DNA of 64,000 bases from Enterovibrio sp. JCM 19048 (lineage in GTDB: Bacteria; Pseudomonadota; Gammaproteobacteria; Enterobacterales; Vibrionaceae), in assembly GCA_001310415.1 (NCBI GenBank), contig BAXE01000001.1, positions 372,001 through 436,000 of the forward strand, given 5' to 3'. Made by a program: the position numbers and the translations under genes. Of the stretch, positions 16,671 to 27,791 are shown in pieces. The notes beneath the pieces are model-generated. The model saw only the letters and a program-made list of their open reading frames with translations. It did no database searches and had not been told where the DNA came from. The first letter of the stretch is position 1; every line of letters begins with the position of its first letter.

Positions 16671-17534
16671 CTAGTTAAGGAGTTCCAGTTTGTTGATCAA
16701 TGCCTCTGTTTGCGCCAGATAGTGACCGCCAAACAGCAATGAATGGTTAATAAGATGATAAAGATTGTAGAGATCTTTGCGCGATTCGAACCCCTCATCC
16801 AGCGGCCAGACCTCGTTGTAACCGCGATAGAAGGATTCAGGAAAACCGCCAAAAAGGTGAGTGGCAGCGACATCCACTTCGCGATCACCCCAGTAACAGG
16901 CGGGATCATAGAGAATGGGACCGTTCATGGTGGAGGAGGCGTTGCCTGACCATAAGTCGCCATGCAGCAGACTGGCTTTGCTGATGGTTACTCAATCTTT
17001 CCTTTACCGCTTCTACGATTGTTTCAATGTCCCCGAAGAACATGCCTTTCTCTTCCGCCAGTTTGAGCTGCAAGCCGATGCGGTGGTCGGCAAAAAACTG
17101 TGCCCACTTACGGTGCCAGTTGTTTCTCTGTTCAGTGGTGCCGATGAAGTTATCTATATCAAAGCCGTATTCCGGCTGTTCTCCCATTTGTGTAGACGGG
17201 CGAGATCTTTGCCTAACAGATAGCCATTTTCATCGTTAAGTGGCTTCATCACGATAAAGTCGAGCACCAGAACCGCTTTTTCTTTTATCACACCAATGTA
17301 AATAACTTGCGGAACAGAAACTTCACCGCTATTGGCTAGATGGCGTAATCCTTCTGCCTCAGCTTCATAAATCGGGAGGTTTTCTTTTGCGTTGATTTTG
17401 ACGAAGAATCGGGTTTCGCCACAGGCAATGCTGTAACACTCATTGATGTCACCGCCATCTATGGGCATTTTTTCTTCTACTTCGAATTGTTGGCCCAGGG
17501 CAAGCGAGAGTTGAACCGAGAGCGTATGCCACAT
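16671..17534 (-). CDS. Fructosamine kinase family protein, YniA-like (two frame breaks)
   Basis: About 288 residues from the ATG at 17534 (MWHTLSVQLSLALG). It belongs to the fructosamine/ketosamine 3-kinase family, small cytoplasmic kinases that phosphorylate sugar adducts on proteins or small amines. Visible motifs are FFVKIN (ATP-binding lysine), EAEAEGLRHLAN, LVLDFIVMKPL, the catalytic loop LLHGDLWSGN and the metal-binding DPACYWGDREVD. Breaks: near 17190 one G is missing in TGGGGAG (restoring HKWGEQPEYGFDID). Near 17000, after LSNHQ, one extra or two missing bases separate it from KASLLHGDLWSGN. Catalytic residues are intact on both sides. The E. coli counterpart also neighbours the HAD phosphatase gene. 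Confidence 0.85.
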
Positions 17535-17655
17535 ATCTACCTCGTCAGGCGTCAAAATTGGTGTGATAACAAAATAGTAGCGCAATCTGGCAAGAGTGAA
17601 GTGTGGTAAACCCCACATTCTGCATTGGAAATGAATAATCTACTCAAAATTGAGC

Positions 17656-17678
17656 AACGCCCCCATAAAGGAGGCGTT
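17656..17678 (-). terminator. Probable terminator after hutH
   Basis: Imperfect stem AACGCC-TCC / GGG-GGCGTT on the minus strand, followed by GCTCAATTTTG. The T-run is weak; assigned from position just past the last hut gene. Confidence 0.45.
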
Positions 17679-17686
17679 AAGTGTCA

Positions 17687-19214
17687 TTAAAAGCTCGGGA
17701 GTAAATCGCTGGGCATATATTTATTGTGGCAAGCTTCCATCAGGTGGCGGTTTGCCTTTTCAATGTCCGGTGCGAAGTACCGGTCTTTGTCGTAGAAGGG
17801 TACATGGCTGCGAAGCTCTGCTTTTATTTGCTCCAGCTTGGCTGTGGATCTCAACGGGGAGCGGAAATCCAACCCCTGACACGCAGACAGTAATTCAACG
17901 GCCAATATGCCGCGTGTATTCTCGGCCATGTCGGTAAGGCGTCGGCCGGCAAACGTGGCCATGGAAACGTGGTCTTCCTGATTCGCGGAGGTTGGCAAGC
18001 TATCAACCGATGCGGGATGTGCCAGCGTTTTGTTTTCACTGGCAAGCGCCGCAGAGGTAACCTGCGCGATCATAAAGCCACTGTTTACACCGCCATTGTC
18101 GACCAGGAACGGTGGCAGTTTACTCAAGCTGCTGTCGATAAGCAGCGCCATTCTTCGCTCTGACAGGCTGCCAATTTCCGCAATGGCCAAGGCCAGGTTG
18201 TCCGCTGCCATCGCAACAGGTTCGGCGTGGAAGTTTCCACCGGAAATGATGTCGCCATCATCGCAAAACACCAAGGGGTTGTCGGACACCGAGTTTGCTT
18301 CAATTTCCAGTACATCCGCAGCATGGCGAATTTGTTGTAGGCAAGCGCCCATAACCTGTGGCTGGCAACGCAGTGAGTAAGGGTCTTGCACTTTTTCACA
18401 GCCTTGGTGACTGTCGCCAATTTCACTGTTCATTTCCAGTAGGTGACGATAAGCGTTGGCGGCGTCCATCTGCGCACGGTGACCACGAACGCGGTGGATG
18501 CGCGGGTCAAATGGTCGGCGGCTACCAAGTGCGGCTTCGACAGACAGGCGCCGCAGGCAGTGCAGATGCGTAAAGATCCTCCGCGGCAAACAGTCCTTCC
18601 AATGCAAAGGCTGTTGAAGCCTGGGTACCGTTCAAAAGTGCCAGACCTTCTTTCGGCCCAAGTGTGATAGGTTCAAGTCCTGCAATTTTTAGTGCCATGC
18701 ACCTGAAACGACTTCGCCTTTGTGTCTCGCCTGACCTTCACCCAGTAACACTGTGCTCATGTGGCGAGGGGTGCCAGATCCCCGGATGCACCGACAGAGC
18801 CTTTCTTCGGGATACAGGGGAAAACTTCGGCATTGATCAGTTGAGCCAGGGCTTCAACGACGGAAAAACGGATGCCGGAATAGCCACGGGACAGGCTGTT
18901 AATTTTCAGCACCATCATCAGACGGACGGTTTTGTCATCCATAAATTCGCCAATACCCGCGGCATGGGAAAGCACAATAGAGCGCTGCAGCGTTTCCAGA
19001 TCGTCGAGGTCAATACGGGTATTGGCCAGCAGACCAAAGCCGGTATTGATGCCATATACGACACGGCCTTCAGACAAGACACTGGCAACAGTATCCACAC
19101 TTTCCTGCATCAGGCTTTGTACTCCGTCAGCAAAAGCGATCTGGATGGCTCGCGGCTGACCATACGGAGTTGTTTCAGTGTCAGCGCGCCTGGGGTGATA
19201 GTTAACGTGTTCAT
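17687..19214 (-). CDS. hutH: Histidine ammonia-lyase (five frame breaks)
   Basis: Deaminates histidine to urocanate; cytoplasmic tetramer with an MIO cofactor formed from Ala-Ser-Gly. The cofactor triad is visible in [15 protein letters not shown]. Other family segments are [68 protein letters not shown] and [15 protein letters not shown]. The start is ATG 19214 (AGGATCAAGG upstream, 9 bases after hutU). Five single-base losses break the frame, near 19140, 18757, 18695, 18568 and 18557, each in a run of two or three identical bases; with them restored the protein is about 510 residues, the usual length. Last gene of the hut operon. Confidence 0.93.
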
Positions 19215-19223
19215 CCTTGATCC

Positions 19224-20922
19224 TTATGACTTCTTAACCGGGACATTGGGTAAATCAAGCAATGGCAGATCCAGTTGCTGATCTTTGGCGCAATTAATCG
19301 CAATGCCGTAACCCGCGTCGGCGTGGCGCATCACGCCGGTTGCCGGGTCATTGTGAAGCACGCGACCGACACGTTTTGCGGCGTCTTCTGAACCATCACA
19401 GACGATCACGACACCAGAGTGTTGCGAAAAGCCCATGCCGACACCACCACCATGATGCAGCGAGACCCATGTTGCGCCCGACGCAGTGTTGAGCAGGGCG
19501 TTCAGAAGGGGCCAGTCGGAGACTGCGTCTGAACCATCCATCATGCCTTCTGTTTCGCGGTTAGGGCTGGCAACGGAGCCGGAATCCAGATGGTCACGCC
19601 CAATGACGATCGGTGCTTTCAGCTCGCCGTTTTTCACCATCTCATTGAACGCCAGACCAAGGCGGGCGCGGTCTTTCAATCCAACCCAGCAGATACGTGC
19701 CGGTAAGCCCTGGAACTGGATGCGTTCGCGCGCCATATCCAGCCAGTTGTGAAGGTGAGGGTTATCCGGGATAAGCTCTTTCACTTTCTGATCGGTTTTG
19801 TAGATATCTTCCGGGTCACCGGAAAGTGCCGCCCAGCGGAATGGGCCAATACCTTGGCAGAAAAGCGGACGAATGTAAGCCGGTACAAAGCCTGGGAAAT
19901 CAAACGCATTTTCAACGCCTTTTTCCAGTGCCATCTGGCGGATGTTGTTGCCGTAATCCAAGGTCGCTGCGCCACGTGATTGCAGCGCCAACATCGCTTT
20001 AACCTGAACGGCCATTGAGGCTTTTGCAGCATCGACAACGGCTGCTTCATCGATTTTTCGTTTTTCAGCCGCATCTTCCATCGTCCAGCCCTGCGGCAGA
20101 TAGCCATTTAGCGGATCATGGGCGGAAGTCTGGTCGGTTACCACATCTGGCGTGATACCGCGATTGACCATTTCAGCAAACACATCTGCAGCGTTACCCA
20201 GCAGGCCAATGGAAACCGGCTTATTGTCATCCAGTGATTGCTGCAGCATGTTGAGCGCGTCATCCAGATCTGTTGCCTTTTTGTCGACGTAACCGGTGCG
20301 CAGGCGATAGTCGATACGGCTTTCATCACATTCAACAGCAATCATTGAAAAGCCTGCCATGGTCGCAGCAAGCGGCTGTGCGCCGCCCATGCCGCCTAGG
20401 CCACCGGTCAATACCCAGCGTCCTTTTTGCTTCGCCGCCGAAGTGTTTTTTTGCCACCGCGACGAAGGTTTCATAAGTACCCTGGACAATGCCCTGAGAG
20501 CCGATGTAAATCCAGCTACCCGCGGTCATCTGGCCGTACATTGCCAGGCCTTGTTTATCCAGCTCGTTAAAATGTTCCCAGTTTGCCCAATGTGGCACCA
20601 GATTGGAGTTAGCAATTAAAACCCTTGGCGCATCTTTGTGAGTAGGGAATACACCCACAGGTTTGCCGGATTGCACCAGCAAGGTTTGGTCATCTTCAAG
20701 TCGGGTCAGAACTTCAACGATCTTGTCGAAACATTGCCAGTTACGCGCAGCGCGACCAATTCCGCCATACACCACCAGGGCATGCGGGTGTTCGGCAACA
20801 TCCGGATGCAGGTTGTTCATTAACATACGAAGCGGGGCTTCAGTTAACCAGGATTTGGCAGTCAGCGTTGTGCCTGTTGGCGATTTGATGGTTCGCGACA
20901 AATCCAGACGTGGGTCGTTCAT
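19224..20922 (-). CDS. hutU: Urocanate hydratase (frame break)
   Basis: Converts urocanate to imidazolonepropionate using tightly bound NAD+. Segments visible: [74 protein letters not shown] and [11 protein letters not shown]. About 565 residues. The ATG at 20922 has AAGGAG upstream and overlaps the hutG stop (ATGA). Near 20443 GCAAAAAGGA should have four As, so here the error is a gained base. Removing it restores [15 protein letters not shown]. Confidence 0.95.
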
Positions 20923-21929
20923 TGCGTCACTCCTTGAGGTTCTTCTGGGGTTGAAAGGCTGCGGGTGATCGTCCAGACCAGCCGGGCAGCCAACCGTGAT
21001 GTGTGGTTGTCGATGTCGTAGCGCGGGTTAAGCTCTGCGATATCGGCCAGTTTCAGTTTTCGGTTACCGTCGGCATCTTTAGCATCGGTAATCGTGCGGA
21101 TAAGTTTTTCTATCAGTGAATAGTCAACACCATGGGCAGCAGGCGCGCTGACGCCAGGTGCTGTAGCTGCAGGGAATACGTCCATATCGATGGTCAGATA
21201 GATGGCATCCATTTGGGCTATAAAAGTGCTGATCTGATCTTCAATTGCCGTGAAGTTAGCTGCTGAGAAGTCAGTATCTTCGACAGCAAGGACACTCAGC
21301 GATTCGGCTTTGTTAAACAAGGCCTCGGTATTGCTGGCACGGCTTACACCAAGACAGGCGTAATGAAACGGCCAATTTCGCTTTTGGCAGTGTTCGGCGA
21401 TTTGCGAGAAAGGCGTGCCCGAGCTGCCAGCCCGTGATGCGCCAGATGGTGTGCGCAGGTCGAAGTGGGCATCAAAATTGATGATGCCAATTTTTGGCGC
21501 GATATTCGGGCATTTTTGTGCAACGTAGTTAGCCAGGCCTTGAAATGATCCCCAGGCCACTTCATGCCCACCACCTAGAACAAGCGGAAACTGTTTGTAC
21601 TTGAGCGCTTCAGCGACTTGATTGGCAAGCAGTGTTTGTGCCCGGGTTAAGTCGTGGTCATCGCAATGGATATCGCCATTGTCGTAAAGGGCAAGCGAAC
21701 CGTGATGCCAGGGCAAATTGGCCAGCATTTTGCGGATTTCAACAGGCGCTCCATAAGCGCCAACGCGACCTCTATTGCGCGCTACACCCTCGTCACAGGC
21801 AAAGCCCATCAGCATAACGCCGGGCGTTTTGGCGTCTTCAGCACTTTTGACTTTCTGGTGAAAACGCTGGCCTAGCTCACCGTCTTCAGGGTCTGTCCGA
21901 CCCTGCCAGATTCTTCGATCAAGCGTCAT
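20919..21929 (-). CDS. hutG: Formimidoylglutamase
   Basis: Hydrolyses N-formimidoyl-glutamate to glutamate and formamide, the last step of the pathway. It is an arginase/agmatinase-family enzyme with a binuclear manganese site: [21 protein letters not shown] and [20 protein letters not shown] hold the metal ligands. 336 residues, intact. The start overlaps the end of hutI by 11 bases, and the stop overlaps the hutU start by 4, so hutI, hutG and hutU are translationally coupled. Confidence 0.95.
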   Translation of the reverse strand: MTLDRRIWQGRTDPEDGELGQRFHQKVKSAEDAKTPGVMLMGFACDEGVARNRGRVGAYGAPVEIRKMLANLPWHHGSLALYDNGDIHCDDHDLTRAQTLLANQVAEALKYKQFPLVLGGGHEVAWGSFQGLANYVAQKCPNIAPKIGIINFDAHFDLRTPSGASRAGSSGTPFSQIAEHCQKRNWPFHYACLGVSRASNTEALFNKAESLSVLAVEDTDFSAANFTAIEDQISTFIAQMDAIYLTIDMDVFPAATAPGVSAPAAHGVDYSLIEKLIRTITDAKDADGNRKLKLADIAELNPRYDIDNHTSRLAARLVWTITRSLSTPEEPQGVTQ

Positions 21930-23128
21930 GGGCGAGCTCTCCTTTTAGATAACGCGCACAAAGTGGTGCTAACCCGACTTGATAGCTCAATTGCGCAGGG
22001 GAGGTTAAATCCCACACGGCAAAATCAGCGTCGAAACCAGCGGCAATTTGCCCTTTGTTGTCCATGCCAAGTGCTTGTGCGGCGTGCCGGGTAACGCCAT
22101 ATAGATTTTCCTGCGGCGTTAAGCAAACAGGGTGGAGGCCATATTCATCATCAATGTCAGGCTGGCAAACGGTGATGTTCCGGGATTGAAGTCGGTGGCA
22201 ATAGCATAGGGACGCGGTGTTGGCGCAATTGGTCGACGGGTGGCTGTTGCGTTTCGCGTAAGAAATAGAAAGCACCGGGAAGCAGGGTGGCAACGGTGCT
22301 GTTTTCAGCCAGAACTCCTACGTCTTCGTCGGTCAAGTATTCGATATGGTCGACAGACAGAGCGCCCATTTTTGCGGCCAGTGCACTGCCGCCAAGGTTG
22401 GAAAGTTGTTCAGTGTGTCCTTTGATTTGCAAACCATGGCGTTGAGCAGCCTCGAAAACCTTCATCATTTGATCAGGTGAAAAGCCAATGCCTTCGCAGA
22501 AAATATCGACAGCATCAGCTAATCCTTCCTGAGCTGCCGCAGGGATCATTTCGTAGCAGACCAAATCGATGTAGCCATTGCTGTCGTTTTTAAACTCGGG
22601 TGGTAAGGCATGAGCACCAAGCAGGGTTGTGGTGACATTGATATCCAACAAATCCTCTAATGTTTTGGCGGCGCGCAGCATTTTGAGTTCATGTTCAACA
22701 GTTAGGCCATAGCCACTTTTTATTTCTATAGTTGTGACACCGTCACGCATTAACGCTTTGGCGCGGGGAATGGCAAGTTTCACCAAATCTTCCAGTGAGG
22801 CGTTTCGGGTTGCATTCACAGTAGAGAGGATTCCACCGCCATTTAAGGCGATTTGTTGATAAGGCACACCTTGCAAACGTTGTTCAAACTCGCCGGAGCG
22901 ATCACCGGCAAAGACGAGGTGTGTATGGGCGTCGATCAGCCCGGGAGTCACAAGTTTGTTTTGCAGTGAGACCAAGTTATGTCCCGCTGTTGGCAGGTTT
23001 TCACCCACAGCGGTAATGACACCGTTTTCTGTCGCTATCATTTGGTTCTCACGAACCTGATATCCGTCAGGCTGACTGATGTCTGTGTCCAGGGCAACAA
23101 CCCGGCAGTCAGTGAATATCCGTTTCAT
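21919..23128 (-). CDS. hutI: Imidazolonepropionase (two frame breaks)
   Basis: Opens imidazolonepropionate to formimidoylglutamate; amidohydrolase family. The metal site is seen in [38 protein letters not shown] and [19 protein letters not shown] 23128 has GGTGAG upstream; a GTG three codons earlier is less likely. Two missing bases, a G near 22217 (ATGGCT read as ATGCT) and a T near 22127 (TTTTGC read as TTTGC), split the C-terminal region; with them restored the length is about 403 residues. First gene of the hut operon, behind a HutC operator. Confidence 0.94.
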
Positions 23129-23143
23129 AACTCTCACCTGTCA

Positions 23144-23169
23144 TTTGTATATATAAATGTATAGACAAA
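23144..23169 (-). promoter_or_regulatory. Likely HutC operator in front of hutI
   Basis: TTTGTATATATAAATG and TATAGACAAA form an imperfect inverted repeat (TTTGTATA / TATAGACAAA) ending 16 bases before the hutI start. HutC of the GntR family is known to bind sites containing TGTATATACA. The same core occurs upstream of hutC. Urocanate is the usual inducer. Confidence 0.65.
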
Positions 23170-23265
23170 TGAGAGGATGGATTCAAGATGCTGTGTTATG
23201 AAAATGTGATAAAAGGTGTAAACCCTAGTGGCCAGTTTCTATAAATTGTGCACTGGCAGAGTAAG

Positions 23266-23970
23266 TTAGAGATCGGCCCGCGCACTCAATTTATAGCGAT
23301 CACCAGGATGGTAAAGCAATGCAGCGCTGATTAGCTGGTTATTACTCCAGGTGCGGCGATGCAATAACAGGCAAGGCTGTTTTACGGTCATCTGCAGCAG
23401 ACGGGCGATACTTTCAGTTGGCATGATCGCTTCAACGGTATGTTCAATAGTGTTGAGGGGGCAGTTTGAGACAAGGTATTGATTTGGCGTGATCTTCGAA
23501 AAATCCTGTCGCAGGTAATCTGGCGCGAATGCAGGGTTTACCCACCGTACTTCTAACTGTACCGGTATCCCATCAGCAAAATGGACGATTTCACTTTTAT
23601 ATACGGTACTGCCAAGTAGGATACCTAATCGCATTGCCACATCTTCTGGCGCGCTTATCTCACACAAGCTAATGATTTGATTGTTATAGTTTTGCCCGCG
23701 GGCGATGATTTCGTCGGCAATGTTGCGAATATCCATCAAAGGACTTTCTGCCTTGGGTTGGCAAACGAATGTTCCGAGGCGTGGCGTGCGCTCAAGCTTT
23801 CTTTCATTGACCAAATCACGAATAGCTTTGTTCACCGTCATTCGACTGACCGAAAACTGCTTGCAAAGCTCTGCTTCTGTCGGGATTTGAGAACCGACAG
23901 CCCATGTGTGGTTGCTGATCTGCTCTTCGATGTAAGTTTTGATTTGTAGGAAGCGGGGCGCTTTTGTCAT
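23266..23970 (-). CDS. hutC: Histidine utilisation repressor HutC
   Basis: GntR/HutC-family repressor, 234 residues, intact. The winged helix covers residues 1-70 (KTYIEEQISNHTWAVGSQIP, TEAELCKQFSVSRMTVNKAI, RTPRLGTFV). The UTRA effector domain follows (GSTVYKSEIVHFADGIPVQL, EVRWVNP, LLLHRRTWSNNQLISAALL). The start is ATG 23970; the TTG one codon earlier is an alternative. It lies 137 bases upstream of hutI on the same strand with its own operator, which implies autoregulation and release by urocanate. Confidence 0.93.
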   Translation of the reverse strand: MTKAPRFLQIKTYIEEQISNHTWAVGSQIPTEAELCKQFSVSRMTVNKAIRDLVNERKLERTPRLGTFVCQPKAESPLMDIRNIADEIIARGQNYNNQIISLCEISAPEDVAMRLGILLGSTVYKSEIVHFADGIPVQLEVRWVNPAFAPDYLRQDFSKITPNQYLVSNCPLNTIEHTVEAIMPTESIARLLQMTVKQPCLLLHRRTWSNNQLISAALLYHPGDRYKLSARADL

Positions 23971-23988
23971 CAATCTGCTCGGTTGTTT

Positions 23989-24015
23989 CGTATATACAAA
24001 TCATGTTGTATGACA
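23989..24015 (-). promoter_or_regulatory. Likely HutC operator in front of hutC
   Basis: CGTATATACAAATCATG and TTGTATGAC lie 19-45 bases upstream of the hutC start. The GTATATACAA core matches the site in front of hutI, suggesting that HutC represses itself. Confidence 0.55.
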
Positions 24016-24215
24016 CTTAACCCAAAATCAAGTTTTTGCTGGGTATCAACCACAAGCTTCATGGCCAGTTCAAATTACACGGCGTGTATTAATAGAAAGA
24101 ATACAGCTTAACCAGACACGTAACGGTAAAGATTTTGTCGCTAATCAGTCATCTTGGTAGGACAGAATGCGCCAGCATCGCATTGTGTTAGCGCATTAAA
24201 TTAAGGAGTGTATGC

Positions 24216-25426
24216 ATGAAAAGAATCGTCAAGGTTGGCGTGGCCGTCTCACTGTTATCATCTGGTTTTGCAATGGCCTCATCTGATTACACATTAGGCC
24301 CGCGTCCGGCGTATTTGGTGGCAGACATGGACGAGGGCGAGCTGAAGGCAAAACTCGAAAAATGTCTGGGCAAACCCGTAAAGAAGAGTGAGTTTTCTAT
24401 CGGTCACCGCGGGGCGGCGCTGATGTTTCCTGAGCACACTAAGGAATCTTACATTGCAGCAGCGCAAATGGGGGCGGGCATTGTCGAGTGTGATGTGACT
24501 TTCACTAAAGATAAACAACTCGTTTGCCGCCACTCCCAGAGCGACCTCCATACCACGACGGACGTACTTGCATATCCGGATCTTGCTGCAAAATGTTCAG
24601 TACCATTTACCCCTGCCGATCCTGATACGGGCGAGAAAGCACAAGTGGAATGCCGTACTTCTGATTTCACGCTGGAAGAATTTAAACGCCTGAAAGGGAA
24701 AATGGATGGTGGAAACCCTATGGCGACAACACCGGAAGAGTACATGAATGGTACACCGGGTTGGCGTACAGATCTGTATGCCTCAAACGGTACTTTGATG
24801 ACCCATGCTGAGAGCATTGCATTGTTCAAAGAATTGGGTGTGAAAATGACGCCAGAATTGAAAGCGCCAGCGGTTGAGATGCCATTTCAAGGCTTCAGCC
24901 AGCAAGAATATGCTCAGAAAATGCTGGACGAATATAAAGCGGCGGGTGTGAAGCTTCTGAGGTCTTCCCTCAGTCCTTTAATATAGAAGACGTGAAATAC
25001 TGGATTGCCAACGAGCCGAAATTTGGCGAGCAGGCAGTCTATCTGGATTCACGTATGTACGATGATGAGAACTGGACGTCATCATTAGCAGATATGAAAG
25101 CGCTGAAGGAGGCCGGTGTTGAATATATTGCACCGCCGCTGTTTGCGATGGTGACGGTAAATGAAAATGGCGAAATTGTTCCTTCGGATTATGCCAAACA
25201 GGCAAAAGCTGCTGGCTTGAAAATGATAGCGTGGACGCTGGAACGCTCGGGCCCGCTGGCAAGCGGTGGTGGCTGGTATTACCAATCCATCGAAGACGTC
25301 ACCAATAATGATGGGGATGCACTGAAGTTGTTGGATGTACTGGCTAAAGATGTGGGTGTGGTAGGTGTTTTCTCGGACTGGCCGGCAACCACGACCTTTT
25401 ATGCTAACTGCATGAACATCAAATAA
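24216..25426 (+). CDS. Exported glycerophosphodiester phosphodiesterase (frame break)
   Basis: About 403 residues with a signal peptide ([22 protein letters not shown]). The GDPD-type TIM barrel is marked by [40 protein letters not shown] and MTPELKAP. Enzymes of this family release glycerol-3-phosphate from phospholipid head groups in the periplasm. It is larger than E. coli GlpQ with family-specific inserts, so I leave the symbol blank. AAGGAG precedes the ATG. Near 24957 AAGCTTCT should be AAGCCTTCT; one C restores [18 protein letters not shown] strong terminator follows. The 200 bases upstream contain its promoter region but no further gene. Confidence 0.88.
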
Positions 25427-25430
25427 AAAG

Positions 25431-25467
25431 AGGCCTCGTTGTTTGGATAGTACCAACGAGGCCTAAA
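25431..25467 (+). terminator. Terminator after the GDPD gene
   Basis: Eleven-base perfect stem AGGCCTCGTTG / CAACGAGGCCT, 12-base loop, followed by AAATTTCT. The T-run is weak but the stem is strong. Confidence 0.75.
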
Positions 25468-25769
25468 TTTCTAGCATTGCAACATCAAACCCCAATACGC
25501 GCAGCAGGTAAGATTGGTTCACTGTGTTTGTTTCTCCATTGCCAATCCACTTCAAACAGCCCATGAAACTGTACGTTTTTCACTCGGTATTTTGGGCGGT
25601 GTTCTAAGTTTGTAGCGAATCCCTGTCGAAGCGTCGTGACTATAAAATCCTCTGTAAGCAACAGTGTATTAATCTGAGTTGCGTTCTTTTTGAATGGGGG
25701 TACAATCCTTGTTCGCTCTGGCGATGATATTTTGATTGGTAACAAAATCGCGCCCGGGAAAACCTGCAA

Positions 25770-25838
25770 GCTCAGCGGCGCAATTCCTATTCCGCTGAGC
25801 CAAATTCATGAAAACAAGTGCTACTGCGTGTGTAGCAC
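25770..25838 (+). promoter_or_regulatory. thrS translational operator mimicking tRNA-Thr
   Basis: Two hairpins precede thrS. The proximal one has a perfect 7-bp stem GTGCTAC / GTAGCAC (25818-25824, 25832-25838) and a 7-base loop TGCGTGT with CGT at loop positions 3-5, exactly where the anticodon of tRNA-Thr(CGU) lies. The CGT is 31-33 bases upstream of the ATG. In E. coli threonyl-tRNA synthetase binds such an anticodon-like loop at about -32 to -30 and blocks its own translation. The distal stem GCTCAGCGG / CCGCTGAGC (25770-25778, 25792-25800) may be the second arm. The 300 bases further left show no gene. Confidence 0.75.
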
Positions 25839-25859
25839 CACTGTATATAGGACGAAATA

Positions 25860-27788
25860 ATGCCTGTAATTACTCTTCCTGACGGTAGTCAGCGTTCCTT
25901 CGAAAACCCTGTTTCCACTTACGACGTCGCTGCTGACATCGGCCCTGGTCTGGCAAAAGCCTGTATCGCTGGTCGTGTTAACGGTCAACGTGTTGATGCT
26001 TGCGATCTGATCTCTGAAGACGCAAATCTTGAAATCATCACCGCGAAAGATGAAGACGGTCTGGAAATTATCCGTCACTCTTGTGCTCACCTGCTGGGTC
26101 ACGCTATCAAGCAACTGTTCCCAGATGTGAAAATGGCGATCGGTCCAACGATCGACAATGGCTTCTACTACGACGTAGACCTTGACCGTTCACTGAGCCA
26201 AGAAGATCTGGATGCGATTGAAAAGCGCATGCAGGAACTGGCAAAAACCAAATACCAGGTTGTTAAGAAGAACGTAAGCTGGCAGGAAGCGCGTGATACG
26301 TTTGAATCACGTGGCGAACCGTACAAGATGGAAATTCTGGATGAGAACGTCTCACGTGACGATCGCCCAGGTCTGTACCATCACGAAGAATACATCGACA
26401 TGTGCCGTGGCCCACACGTTCCGCACATGGGCTTCTGCCAAAACTTCAAGATCCTGAACGTGGCTGGCGCTTACTGGCGTGGTAACAGCGACAACAAGAT
26501 GCTGCAACGTATCTACGGTACTGCGTTCAACGATAAGAAAGAACTGAAAGCACACCTTCAGCGTCTGGAAGAAGCAGCGAAGCGTGACCACCGTAAACTG
26601 GGCAAGCAACTTGATCTGTACCACATGCAGCAAGAAGCGCCGGGTATGGTGTTCTGGCACCACAACGGCTGGACTATCTTCCGTGAGCTAGAAGTATTCG
26701 TACGTTCAAAACTGAATGAATACGATTACCAGGAAGTGAAAGGCCCGCTGATCATGGATCGCGTTCTGTGGGAACGTTCTGGTCACTGGGACAAATACGC
26801 TGACTACATGTTCACGACTCAGTCTGAGAACCGTGAATATGCACTGAAGCCGATGAACTGCCCAGGCCATGTTCAGATCTTCAACCAAGGTCTGAAATCT
26901 TACCGTGATCTGCCACTGCGTATGGCGGAGTTTGGTAGCTGTCACCGTAATGAGCCATCAGGTGCTCTGCACGGTCTGATGCGCGTTCGTGGTTTCACCC
27001 AAGATGACGCACACATCTTCTGTACACCAGAGCAAGTACAGCAAGAAGTAACTTCATGCATCAAGATGGTTTATGACACTTACAAGACCTTCGGCTTCGA
27101 AGAGATCGTGGTTAAGCTGTCTACCCGTCCTGAAATGCGTGTAGGTTCTGATGAAATGTGGGACCGTGCAGAGAAAGCGCTGGCGGAAGCACTGGATTCA
27201 ATGGACATTCAATTCGAGATTCTGGAAGGCGAGGGTGCATTCTACGGTCCTAAGATTGAATTTACTTTGCATGACTGTTTGGATCGCGCTTGGCAGTGTG
27301 GTACTGTGCAGCTCGATTTTGCGTTGCCAGAGCGCTTGGGCGCAACTTATGTTGGCGAAGACAACGAACGCCACACACCTGTAATGATTCACCGTGCGAT
27401 TCTGGGTTCACTGGAGCGTTTCATTGGTATTCTGATTGAAGAATATGCAGGTCATTTCCCAAGCTGGCTGGCTCCTCAACAAGCTGTAGTCATGAACATT
27501 ACTGACAATCAGGCAGAATATGTTCAGGAAGTAGCGAAAAAACTGCAAAAAGCAGGATTTAGAGCGTCTGCAGACTTGAGAAACGAGAAGATTGGCTTTA
27601 AAATCCGCGAACACACTTTGAAGCGCGTACCATATATGCTGGTTTGCGGCGACCAAGAGATGGAAGCTGGCGAAATCGCGGTACGTACACGCAAAGGTAA
27701 AGACTTGGGTAAATATAAAATTGACGAATTCGTTTCTCTGCTCGAGAACGAAGTTCGCACCCGAACTCTTAATATTTTGGAGGAATAA
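25860..27788 (+). CDS. thrS: Threonyl-tRNA synthetase
   Basis: Charges tRNA-Thr; class II synthetase, 642 residues, intact. The N-terminal TGS domain covers residues 1-61, then the editing domain ([29 protein letters not shown]). The catalytic core has the zinc-binding MNCPGH and motif 2 [20 protein letters not shown]. The C-terminal anticodon-binding domain is [20 protein letters not shown] onward. Ribosome site AGGA at 25849. The upstream hairpins probably give autoregulation. The stop is three bases before the infC AUU start, making this the head of the thrS-infC-rpmI-rplT-pheST-ihfA cluster. Confidence 0.98.
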   Translation: MPVITLPDGSQRSFENPVSTYDVAADIGPGLAKACIAGRVNGQRVDACDLISEDANLEIITAKDEDGLEIIRHSCAHLLGHAIKQLFPDVKMAIGPTIDNGFYYDVDLDRSLSQEDLDAIEKRMQELAKTKYQVVKKNVSWQEARDTFESRGEPYKMEILDENVSRDDRPGLYHHEEYIDMCRGPHVPHMGFCQNFKILNVAGAYWRGNSDNKMLQRIYGTAFNDKKELKAHLQRLEEAAKRDHRKLGKQLDLYHMQQEAPGMVFWHHNGWTIFRELEVFVRSKLNEYDYQEVKGPLIMDRVLWERSGHWDKYADYMFTTQSENREYALKPMNCPGHVQIFNQGLKSYRDLPLRMAEFGSCHRNEPSGALHGLMRVRGFTQDDAHIFCTPEQVQQEVTSCIKMVYDTYKTFGFEEIVVKLSTRPEMRVGSDEMWDRAEKALAEALDSMDIQFEILEGEGAFYGPKIEFTLHDCLDRAWQCGTVQLDFALPERLGATYVGEDNERHTPVMIHRAILGSLERFIGILIEEYAGHFPSWLAPQQAVVMNITDNQAEYVQEVAKKLQKAGFRASADLRNEKIGFKIREHTLKRVPYMLVCGDQEMEAGEIAVRTRKGKDLGKYKIDEFVSLLENEVRTRTLNILEE

Positions 27789-27791
27789 GGT

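Noticed and set aside
17687-19214. Programmed frameshifting or true loss of histidine degradation
   Set aside because: Five breaks in hutH all fit one base missing from a short run, and the same error type hits essential genes across the window.
25485-25769. Possible minus-strand gene in the thrS leader region
   Set aside because: The frame ends at the operator hairpins, has no plausible ribosome site and resembles no protein I know; the region is better explained as a leader.
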